5,912 bases of DNA, from contig JAHDEQ010000241.1 of the NCBI GenBank assembly GCA_020628755.1, forward strand, positions 1-5,912, in the 5' to 3' direction. Numbering within the stretch: the stretch's first letter is position 1; each line of letters starts with the position of its first letter. Below are positions 1 through 5,898 of this stretch, in pieces. The position numbers were made by a program, and so were the translations under genes. Under the pieces are notes generated by a model. The model was not told where the DNA came from, ran no database searches, and was given only the letters and a program-made list of their open reading frames with translations. Source of the DNA: Saprospiraceae bacterium. GTDB taxonomy: Bacteria; Bacteroidota; Bacteroidia; Chitinophagales; Saprospiraceae.

Positions 1-13
1 CTATGCTTCACAT

Positions 14-1741
14 CTAATACACAAAATCTTTTTCAAAAGTGGTTTCATTGCCGCAGGCATCTCTTACTATCAATCTAAAAGTGTGTTCGCCTTTGCTTGT
101 TTTTTCGTCAAAACGATGCGTGAGCAAATCGTTTTTGGCATCGAACTCCAGCAAAATCCATTGGTCATCTACGGTTGCCATATATTCTAAACCTGACACA
201 TTTCGTGCCGTAGGCAAATCGTCTTTTATTTTGAAGGTCATTTTTTTATAGCCTCGCATATTGTAGGCAAATCGTTTTGGCTCAATAGTGGGCGGCACTT
301 CATCTTTCATAATACAATAATCGCCCAAGTCTCGGATTTTGGTGGTCAACATTCCGTTTTTCCATTCGCCACCACAATTGGTCACTTTATTGGATTTATC
401 GCAATAAGCGATAAATAATTTATCAACTTTATCTTCTGGCACATGATGAGGGTTGATAGAAATATCGAAATAGGTATGCACGGGCGTTTTGAAATTATGG
501 ATATGATGAACCGTCGAAAAAATATCTTCTGACTCATCAAAAGAGGCTTGATATTGCAAATACAAATCTTCGTAAAAAGCTCCTTTGGGAAAATACAATC
601 TCATAGAACCATTGTCTATCACATTCTCCTCGCTATAAGGCAAAAGATAATTAAATGATGGCATTTCTGCTTCTTTAATTTCACCTTGTCGCACCCAAAA
701 ATCTAAATCTGTTGCATTGCCGTCGGCATCTTTGACTTGCATTGTGATTTTGGCTTTTCTATTTTTTGATAAAGAAACCACACCTTGCTCCGTATGACTT
801 CTATAAATCGAAGTCATGCCATTGCCAGGCAATTTAAAGCAACGGTTGAAATAACTTTTCTTGGTAACTTGTTCTTCATAATCCAAATGTGCATTGATGC
901 AACGTGTTTCGTCAAACGAAAAAGTTTCCATAGTAGTATTGTACCACAAAGAATCATTGTTATACATATCAATAGAGTAAACGCCATTCCAGTTGCCGAT
1001 TCGATCCATGTGGTCATAGGCTTTGATCGCAAAGCCTACTTGTTTTGCTCCAAGTGTCAGCGTATCGCCTTTGATGCGATATTTTCGACCAGCTTTATAT
1101 AATTTATAGGTTTTGGTTTGAACAGTTTCTCGGTTGTCATTTAGATAATAAACTTTTAACTCGTGCAATTTTGGAGCGATATTATCTTGAATTTTTATCC
1201 CAAAAAGAAGTGGATTGATGGGTTTTTCGGACTTGGTATCTCTTATCTCAAAATGCAGGTGCGGTCCGAAGGAACGTCCCGACAAGCCCATCCAACCGAC
1301 TATATCGCCTTTGGCAAAATTAAACTGGTTGGGATTTGGAAACAACTCCAACTCAAAAGATTCTTTTTTGTACTGTTCGTCTCGGACATATTCTGCAACT
1401 CCTGGCGGAAAACGATCGAGATGCGCAAATACCGAAGTATAACCATTCGGATGGTCAAAGTATAAGACTTTGCCATAACCTCCCGAACTCACTTTGATAC
1501 GTGACACATGACAATCGGCAATGGCATACAGCGGCTGACCTGTTTTACCATCTCTTGATTTGATGTCAATACCTGCATGAAAATGGTTGGGTCGCAACTC
1601 TCCAAATGTCCCCGACAAATAAATTTGATGATCCACTGGCGAACGAAAATAGTCTTGCGGATAATCGTGTATCGGCCGAAATGTCGTAAATGAAAGCGTA
1701 CATATAAATAGTGCAAAAAGTACGATTTTGGAACGTATCAT
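14..1741 (-). CDS. Secreted M23 family zinc metallopeptidase (peptidoglycan endopeptidase type) with C-terminal beta-domains
   Basis: Probably cuts peptide cross-links of peptidoglycan outside the cytoplasmic membrane. Residues 1-21 form a Sec-type signal peptide (basic MIRSK, then a hydrophobic run) without a good lipobox. The LytM-like catalytic domain spans about 38-180 and has every expected active-site residue: H55 and D59 (HxxxD), H107 in AHL, and H161/H163 in GPHLHFE. An insertion at about 112-142 separates H107 from the KGD turn; from memory this layout, followed by INPLLFG, is common in long Bacteroidota M23 proteins. After about residue 186 the protein lacks catalytic motifs and looks beta-rich. 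Two similar linker motifs, DNIAP at 186 and DEVPP at 480, each seem to open a module; the last carries a DACGNET motif typical of Ig-like folds. The ATG overlaps the TGA of the KilA-N gene by four bases and has no promoter motif just upstream, so expression probably depends on coupling. The TAG stop lies 13 bases from the window edge. Family and active site are confident; substrate is inferred. Confidence 0.93.
   Translation of the reverse strand: MIRSKIVLFALFICTLSFTTFRPIHDYPQDYFRSPVDHQIYLSGTFGELRPNHFHAGIDIKSRDGKTGQPLYAIADCHVSRIKVSSGGYGKVLYFDHPNGYTSVFAHLDRFPPGVAEYVRDEQYKKESFELELFPNPNQFNFAKGDIVGWMGLSGRSFGPHLHFEIRDTKSEKPINPLLFGIKIQDNIAPKLHELKVYYLNDNRETVQTKTYKLYKAGRKYRIKGDTLTLGAKQVGFAIKAYDHMDRIGNWNGVYSIDMYNNDSLWYNTTMETFSFDETRCINAHLDYEEQVTKKSYFNRCFKLPGNGMTSIYRSHTEQGVVSLSKNRKAKITMQVKDADGNATDLDFWVRQGEIKEAEMPSFNYLLPYSEENVIDNGSMRLYFPKGAFYEDLYLQYQASFDESEDIFSTVHHIHNFKTPVHTYFDISINPHHVPEDKVDKLFIAYCDKSNKVTNCGGEWKNGMLTTKIRDLGDYCIMKDEVPPTIEPKRFAYNMRGYKKMTFKIKDDLPTARNVSGLEYMATVDDQWILLEFDAKNDLLTHRFDEKTSKGEHTFRLIVRDACGNETTFEKDFVY
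394..416. repeat. Inverted repeat in the M23 gene with TTATCG half-sites
   Basis: ATTTATCGC and GCGATAAAT, nine perfect pairs, flank AATAA, within codons 442-450 of the M23 gene. The TTATCG/CGATAA core also occurs in the 32-bp palindrome, with a different spacing. A repeat of this size is only mildly unusual in 5.9 kb of A/T-rich DNA, so it may be chance. Confidence 0.5.
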
Positions 1742-2301
1742 TTTGTTTTATTTCTTTTGTTGAGCAATGTTTTGTTTTCATCTTGCTTAAAAGGCAAGGT
1801 TTTTATAAGATTGCGTGCTTCGTCGAGGTTGTCCGTAATTTTTTGAACCGTCCATTCGAGTTGCTGTTGATGGGCTTCTTGTACTTTGAGTCGCTGAAAT
1901 TCCTTAATCAGGTATAATTGAAATGGTGGACTCAACCAATAACAAAAGCCTAATGCAATGTCTTTGTGTGCAAAAGTGCCTCCGTAGCGGCCTGCACTCG
2001 AAGTAATACCAATCGAATTGGTACTTTTTATCCATTTGGATGATGAAATGACAAAGCGATTGAAACCTGCTTGACTTTTAATCTTATCGAATTCGATAAG
2101 ATTAAAATCTGGATTGTATAAGGTCTCCCAAACTCCTAAAAACTCAATGGTTTCTTTGTTCCTTAACCAATTGATAATAAGGGAAGATGGATTTTCTTTA
2201 TTAAACTTTTTGGCGATATCCGTCAAGGAAATATATTCATCATCTTTGTTGAGATTGATAGAGATTTCTGTTCCTTGAACTTCTATTTTTTTCTTTGCCA
2301 T
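1738..2301 (-). CDS. KilA-N domain protein, short form (putative DNA-binding)
   Basis: A 187-residue cytosolic protein with no signal peptide or membrane segment. The KilA-N domain spans about residues 6-139. Recognisable family blocks are KIEVQGTEISI (5-15), YISLTDIAKKFN (23-34), the NWLRN block (44-48) with TIEFLGVWE (51-59), NPDFNLIEFD (63-72), GRYGGTFAHKDIA (104-116) and LYLIKEFQRLK (129-139). KilA-N domains are known from large DNA viruses and phages and are thought to bind nucleic acid; bacterial copies often lie in or near prophages. None of the neighbours is phage-like. From memory, relatives of this subtype run to about 260-280 residues with a conserved region after the LEW motif (148-150); here the last 37 residues are a different lysine/asparagine-rich tail, so the protein may be truncated or have a swapped C-terminus. 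The start is the ATG at 2301 because the family homology begins there. A TTG 75 bases upstream is in frame, but the extra 25 residues resemble nothing I know and overlap the putative promoter. The gene contains a perfect 32-bp palindrome. Confidence 0.9.
   Translation of the reverse strand: MAKKKIEVQGTEISINLNKDDEYISLTDIAKKFNKENPSSLIINWLRNKETIEFLGVWETLYNPDFNLIEFDKIKSQAGFNRFVISSSKWIKSTNSIGITSSAGRYGGTFAHKDIALGFCYWLSPPFQLYLIKEFQRLKVQEAHQQQLEWTVQKITDNLDEARNLIKTLPFKQDENKTLLNKRNKTK
2007..2023. repeat. Second inverted repeat in the KilA-N gene
   Basis: TACCAAT and ATTGGTA flank CGA: seven perfect pairs, with an AAGT/ACTT extension if three bases on the left are bulged out. It lies over codons 93-99. 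The centre is about 76 bp from the centre of the 32-bp palindrome, and both contain ATCGAATT. On its own, a repeat of this size is not significant. Confidence 0.6.
2076..2107. repeat. Perfect 32-bp palindrome inside the KilA-N gene
   Basis: The half-site TTTTAATCTTATCGAA is followed immediately by its exact reverse complement, centred between 2091 and 2092 on an EcoRI-type GAATTC. All 16 pairs match; symmetry ends at 2075/2108. It covers codons 65-76 of the KilA-N protein (D-F-N-L-I-E-F-D-K-I-K-S), a conserved block of the family, so it is not an inserted element. It could act as a protein-binding operator, a cruciform, or a hairpin in the mRNA. What it does is unknown. Confidence 0.95.
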
Positions 2302-2318
2302 TCGTTTTGAATTTGTGC

Positions 2319-2326
2319 CAAAGATA
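2319..2326 (-). promoter_or_regulatory. Candidate Bacteroidota -7 promoter element for the KilA-N/M23 pair
   Basis: On the minus strand this reads TATCTTTG, an exact match to the Bacteroidota -7 consensus TAnnTTTG, 17 bases upstream of the KilA-N ATG. A TTTG at 2341-2344 could serve as the -33 element, but its 14-base spacing is shorter than usual. Transcription from here would give a very short leader, begin after the repeat-protein gene, and exclude the upstream TTG start. The position is persuasive, but an eight-base motif with two free bases can arise by chance in A/T-rich DNA. Confidence 0.42.
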
Positions 2327-2370
2327 GAAAAATAGTAGCGCAAATCTTTTTGGGTGTTAGGTATATTTCT

Positions 2371-2390
2371 GCGCAACCTGAAGGATGCGC
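2371..2390 (-). terminator. Imperfect hairpin just after the repeat-protein gene
   Basis: GCGCAACC and GGATGCGC pair around a TGAA loop: seven pairs with one internal A-A mismatch. It starts six bases beyond the TAA of the repeat-protein gene in its direction of transcription, and lies before the candidate KilA-N promoter. It is the most G+C-rich stretch of this gap. No T-tract follows on either strand, so it may be a weak terminator, an mRNA 3'-end stabiliser, or neither. Confidence 0.3.
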
Positions 2391-2396
2391 CACTTA

Positions 2397-4718
2397 TTAT
2401 TTCAAAGCATAGGCTCTAAAGTATTTGCATTCTTTTATGGCTTCGCCATAAAATTCAGTGTCTTGGTATTCCTTTTTTAAAACATCAAAATAGGTTTGTG
2501 CTTTCTGCGAAAAAGCTGGAATCCGATTGCTATATATGCTATAGCGATTGCCTTTTTCATTGTACCATTGGTTGTGCTGGCATTTGGCCGCCATAAAGGC
2601 TGATCGTGCAGCCAATTCGGGATTATTGGTTAGCAAGCGGGCTTTTTCAAAATAAAATAAGGCTTGCGACAAATCCTTGTTTTCGTGATTGCCATAAGGT
2701 GCATCATAGTAGGAATGTACATTGTCTTCGCCTGTATATTTCCAATTTGTTCCTGAGCGAAAATAGTCCATTCCTTTCCAACAATTGCCGTAATAGGATA
2801 AGTTATAATAGATGAGTCCTAACTCATAAAAAGGTTTCGCACTACGATCCAAGTCGGCACGGGCTTGATAGTTGAGGTCAATCATTTTTTCTACTAGAGC
2901 TACTTTGTCGAAGGCCAAAGTATCTGTTTGTTCGCAACTCACACAATCCAAAATTTCGTTTCGATAAGGATGAAAGGTTGTGGTGTCTCTTTCGGCGCGA
3001 GGTATTTCTTTAAAGGTCTTGAGGGCAGCTTCTAGTTGAAATTTGGTAAGGTAATGAGTGCCTTTTAAATCCAAGAGGAGGTACTTAATGTTTTTGCCAC
3101 TGGCATCCGAAACGAGGGCTTCTTCGAGACGACTACGATCTTCTTTAGTACAAATTTTTAGGAGGTCTTCGATAAGGTCGAGCCGAATATTGTACTTCAA
3201 TTCATCGGCAGAGTGAAGGGTTCGAAAGGCTTTTCCTAGCTCGCCATTTTCTTGGTAGTCATAAGCAAGCTTATCAAAAAGAAAGTTGTGAAAATCAGGA
3301 TATTTTTCTTTGTTTTGATAGTAATCGTTTTTCATCAATTCATAAATCTCAGCTTCGTCTTCGGTATCAATTTCGTTGTACATATTGATTTGGAGTGCCA
3401 ACTGAAAAACCTCAATTTGCTCTTTTAAAACTTCATTTTCAATCAATGGCGTAATGCGTTTAAAGGACTTATCAGCCGCATAGAAATCGCCTGCCAAAAA
3501 TTCTAAATATGCTTCGGCTACATACCACAATTCTTTTTCTTTTTTGCGGTCTTCGTCCAAAATTTGTTGTACCAATTGTTGTAGCTGAATAAGGTAGTGT
3601 TCGCTGTTTTTACGAGGTGTTTTGAAGTGCCGTTTGTTATCCGTTTTATGGATGTTGAATTGTAAACCCATATAATCTTTTTCGAGTTTTTCGATTTCTT
3701 CGACAAGTAGCAATTCAAGATTTTCATTATCTGGGTCGAGTTCGTAAATCTTTTGCATTTCTTCGGCAGCCTTGCTTTCGTCGGCATTGGCGCGCATGGT
3801 GTAAAGCACGGCGCGTTCCGCGTCGCTCTTACACAGCAGCAGGCATTGTTCCCATTCTTTATCACTTTTTATAGAAAAACTCCGAAAGGCTTGCTCTCGT
3901 TTACTCGGACAATTTTTAAAAATCAAAGAATACAAATAAGCTGCTTCTACACGCTTGCCTAAAGCTCGCAAAGCTCCCGCCCGATGTCCCATAATCCAAT
4001 AATCAAGTAAGCTCGGATGAGCATCTGTTTTGGGCAACAAAAAAGCATATAAGTCAAGAACTTGTTGGTAATTTTTTTTGTAATGCGCTAAACGAATGAG
4101 TTGAAAAGCATAACGCAGTTTGATGTAATGCGAATCTGTTTTTTTGAATTTTTTAAGTCCTTTTTCGATGAGTTCTTGCATGGCAAAGGTATCACGCTTG
4201 GGAGATTCCCAAGCGTTGGCGGAGGCGATGACGTGCGGTTCGCATTGTTTGGCAAAAATGAGATAATCAATCGTTTCAATACATTTTTTGTCTATCAAAA
4301 AACGAGCAAATGTGTTATTGGATAGATTATTGGGCAGACCAGCTTTTTCGTTTTTAGCTGCTGTTCGGAGGACTTGAATTTGATTGAGGGGCGTTTTATA
4401 AATTATTTTTTGAATATCCTCTTTTCGAGCATCGGGGCAAGTGCGCTCTTGCCATTCGGTAACATTATCTGTCGTTTGGATGGCTTTATAGTCGTAGGTT
4501 CGTTTATACAAACCTTCAAATTCTAATAAAAATGGCGCATAAGGAATATCCAAAGGAACAATCTCCTTATTGATAAAAGTATAGCCATAAAAGCTAGGCA
4601 TGCCAATTCCGCAGGAATGGGCAATGGAGTTGGGCGTTACCAATATGACAAACAATAGTAAAGCTTTTATAAGAGCTAAGTTCTTGATAAGCAAATTTTG
4701 AGAATAGCAGTAAGACAT
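2397..4718 (-). CDS. Exported helical-repeat (TPR-like) protein of unknown function
   Basis: A 773-residue protein whose function I do not recognise. The N-terminus (KNLALIKALLLFVILVTP, about 12-29) is a signal peptide or anchor, with likely cleavage near A33 just before S35-C36-G37. The -3/-2/-1 residues A-H-S fit a lipobox poorly, so lipoprotein export is possible but unproven. Residues about 40-150 are mixed and non-repetitive. From about 196 to the end the sequence is almost all helical with TPR/Sel1-like spacing: clear examples are 196-230 (YKKNYQQVLDLY), 682-719 (ALFYFEKARLLTNNPELAARSA) and 740-773 (YFDVLKKEYQDTEFYGEAI). Such helical scaffolds usually bind other proteins; there are no catalytic motifs. 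The ending, with MAAKC and ECKYF cysteine positions, resembles hypothetical Bacteroidota proteins I have seen, so this looks like a conserved but uncharacterised family. Several cysteines (94, 146, 159 and a CVSCEQ cluster further on) could form disulfides in the periplasm. The ATG is the only in-frame start before the signal peptide. It is divergent from the M42 gene. Confidence 0.85.
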   Translation of the reverse strand: MSYCYSQNLLIKNLALIKALLLFVILVTPNSIAHSCGIGMPSFYGYTFINKEIVPLDIPYAPFLLEFEGLYKRTYDYKAIQTTDNVTEWQERTCPDARKEDIQKIIYKTPLNQIQVLRTAAKNEKAGLPNNLSNNTFARFLIDKKCIETIDYLIFAKQCEPHVIASANAWESPKRDTFAMQELIEKGLKKFKKTDSHYIKLRYAFQLIRLAHYKKNYQQVLDLYAFLLPKTDAHPSLLDYWIMGHRAGALRALGKRVEAAYLYSLIFKNCPSKREQAFRSFSIKSDKEWEQCLLLCKSDAERAVLYTMRANADESKAAEEMQKIYELDPDNENLELLLVEEIEKLEKDYMGLQFNIHKTDNKRHFKTPRKNSEHYLIQLQQLVQQILDEDRKKEKELWYVAEAYLEFLAGDFYAADKSFKRITPLIENEVLKEQIEVFQLALQINMYNEIDTEDEAEIYELMKNDYYQNKEKYPDFHNFLFDKLAYDYQENGELGKAFRTLHSADELKYNIRLDLIEDLLKICTKEDRSRLEEALVSDASGKNIKYLLLDLKGTHYLTKFQLEAALKTFKEIPRAERDTTTFHPYRNEILDCVSCEQTDTLAFDKVALVEKMIDLNYQARADLDRSAKPFYELGLIYYNLSYYGNCWKGMDYFRSGTNWKYTGEDNVHSYYDAPYGNHENKDLSQALFYFEKARLLTNNPELAARSAFMAAKCQHNQWYNEKGNRYSIYSNRIPAFSQKAQTYFDVLKKEYQDTEFYGEAIKECKYFRAYALK
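4194..4216. repeat. Tight G+C-rich hairpin in the repeat-protein gene
   Basis: ACGCTTGGGA and TCCCAAGCGT, ten perfect pairs, flank a three-base GAT. It covers codons 168-175 (N-A-W-E-S-P-K-R) of the exported repeat protein. It would form a stable stem-loop in the mRNA, and it sits in a patch richer in G+C than the rest of the gene. No T-tract follows on either strand, so it is not a classical terminator. Confidence 0.7.
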
Positions 4719-4837
4719 AGATAGTGAAAATAAAATTCAAAGAAACGAAAATAGTAGTTTCTCGTATGACATTCCAAGTAATTCTACTACTTTTATGTAT
4801 TCTTTGAATAGACTAGATGAACTTTAAACATTGAAAT
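4719..4837. promoter_or_regulatory. Divergent promoter region with an imperfect long inverted repeat
   Basis: This 119-base A/T-rich gap must carry the promoters of the repeat-protein gene (leftward) and the M42 gene (rightward). ATTCAAAGAA at 4735-4744 is the exact reverse complement of TTCTTTGAAT at 4800-4809, and an inner AATAGTAG (4750-4757) partly matches CTACTACTTTT (4785-4795), giving an imperfect dyad about 75 bases long. Both outer arms present TTCTTTG pointing towards the gene on their side, close to the TAnnTTTG -7 consensus. On the right it reads TATTCTTTG, one base too many between TA and TTTG; TACTTTTA at 4788-4795 is another near match. I see no convincing -33 elements, so exact promoters are not assigned. 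Confidence 0.45.
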
Positions 4838-5887
4838 ATGATAAACACCGATTTACTAGCCAAAATATGTAAAATAGCAGGTGCACCAGGTTATGAACAA
4901 CGGATTCGCCAATTTGTCATTGACGAAGTTAGTCCCCTTGTTGATGAAGTACAAATAGATGCTATGGGCAATGTATTGGCCATCAAGAAAGGTAAAGAAC
5001 CCAAACGAGCTATGGTGGCTGCACACATGGACGAAATAGGTTTTATTGTTACGCATATTGACGATGATGGGTTTATTCGATTTCATACTTTAGGTGGTTT
5101 TGACCCAAAAACTTTGTCTTCACAACGGGTTATTGTTCATGGCAAAGAAGATGTGCTAGGCGTGATGGGCAGCAAGCCCATTCACTTGATGAGGCCTGAA
5201 GAACGCAGCAAAACAGTTCCAATTTCGGAATACTATATAGATACAGGGCGTTCTGCCGAAGAAGTAAAAAAACTTATTTCTATTGGAAATCCCATTACAC
5301 GTGATCGTGACTTGGTTGTGATGGGTGAATGTGTCAATGGCAAGTCATTGGATAATCGGGTTTCGGTATTTATTTTATTAGAAACACTTCGAGCATTGAA
5401 AGACCAAGAAGTTCCTTATGATATTTATGGAGCATTTACGGTACAAGAAGAAGTTGGCTTGCGAGGAGCTATCTCTTCGGCAGGTCATGTTAATCCTAAT
5501 TTTGGTTTTGGTTTAGATGTGACGATAGCTTTTGATGTACCAGGTGCGCAAGCGCACGAGGCGGTGACTCGACTCGGAAAAGGAACGGCTATAAAAATCA
5601 TGGATGGCTCTTCTATTTGCGATTATCGTATGGTAGCCTATATGAAAGAAGTTGCTAACAATAATGGCATTCGCTGGCAAGCAGAAGTACTACCAAAAGG
5701 TGGCACGGATACGGCTGGGCTTCAGCGTTATGGTAGAGATGGTTCAATAGCAGGAGCTATTTCTATACCATTACGCCATATACATCAAACTGTTGAAACG
5801 GTCAACATCGAAGACATCAATCACTCCATAGAACTGCTCAAAGCCTGTTTGGTCAATTTAGACCAATATGATTGGAGTTTTAAGTAG
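4838..5887 (+). CDS. M42 family metallo-aminopeptidase (glutamyl aminopeptidase / TET-like)
   Basis: A cytosolic di-metal exopeptidase that removes N-terminal residues from peptides; characterised M42 enzymes assemble into dodecameric TET particles. At 349 residues it is the usual length. All expected active-site residues are visible: H63 with its supporting D65 in AAHMDEIGF, bridging D172 in SLDNR, general base E204 and metal ligand E205 in VQEEVGLRG, D227 in GLDVT, and H314 in RHIHQ. The segment at about residues 70-160 is the PDZ-like lid that M42 enzymes insert between H63 and D172. GGTDTAG (288-294) is another family block. There is no signal peptide. Some databases call members endoglucanase (CelM) or FrvX; nothing here supports cellulase activity. 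The ATG fits the family start MINTDLLAKICKIAGAPGYE, with an A/T-rich leader and no Shine-Dalgarno. It runs opposite to the repeat-protein gene and is followed by a possible terminator. Exact peptide preference (acidic, hydrophobic or lysine) cannot be read from the sequence. Confidence 0.96.
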   Translation: MINTDLLAKICKIAGAPGYEQRIRQFVIDEVSPLVDEVQIDAMGNVLAIKKGKEPKRAMVAAHMDEIGFIVTHIDDDGFIRFHTLGGFDPKTLSSQRVIVHGKEDVLGVMGSKPIHLMRPEERSKTVPISEYYIDTGRSAEEVKKLISIGNPITRDRDLVVMGECVNGKSLDNRVSVFILLETLRALKDQEVPYDIYGAFTVQEEVGLRGAISSAGHVNPNFGFGLDVTIAFDVPGAQAHEAVTRLGKGTAIKIMDGSSICDYRMVAYMKEVANNNGIRWQAEVLPKGGTDTAGLQRYGRDGSIAGAISIPLRHIHQTVETVNIEDINHSIELLKACLVNLDQYDWSFK

Positions 5888-5898
5888 TGTATTTATGC

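Noticed and set aside
1..13. Start of another gene after the M23 stop
   Set aside because: Only 13 bases remain; the single ATG on the minus strand is followed at once by TGA.
210..275. 13-bp direct repeat GTAGGCAAATCGT at 210-222 and 263-275
   Set aside because: The copies are read in different frames of the M23 gene, and a repeat of this length is about what chance predicts for 5.9 kb of A/T-rich DNA.
785..1102. Open frames on the opposite strand of the M23 and repeat-protein genes
   Set aside because: They overlap strong coding frames, show no family motifs and have no start or promoter signals; they are shadows.
1782..1804. CTTGC/GCAAG hairpin followed by five T on the plus strand, resembling a terminator
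   Set aside because: The stem has only five pairs, it lies inside the KilA-N coding region, and it is oriented antisense with no plus-strand gene to end.
2302..2376. Upstream in-frame TTG start that would add 25 residues to the KilA-N protein
   Set aside because: The start codon is TTG, the added residues match nothing in the family, and they overlap the hairpin and candidate promoter. Family homology starts right at the ATG at 2301.
2524..2551. GCTATA/TATAGC dyad and CGATTGC direct repeat
   Set aside because: Short, A/T-rich and explained by the similar codons of the peptide GNRYSIYSNR in the repeat protein.
4611..4718. Lipoprotein signal at C36 of the repeat protein
   Set aside because: The residues before the cysteine (A-H-S) fail the usual L/V/I at -3, so I call only a Sec signal peptide and leave lipidation open.
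4838..5887. Endoglucanase/cellulase annotation for the M42 gene
   Set aside because: All visible motifs are those of the di-metal aminopeptidase; the cellulase name is a legacy label in this family.
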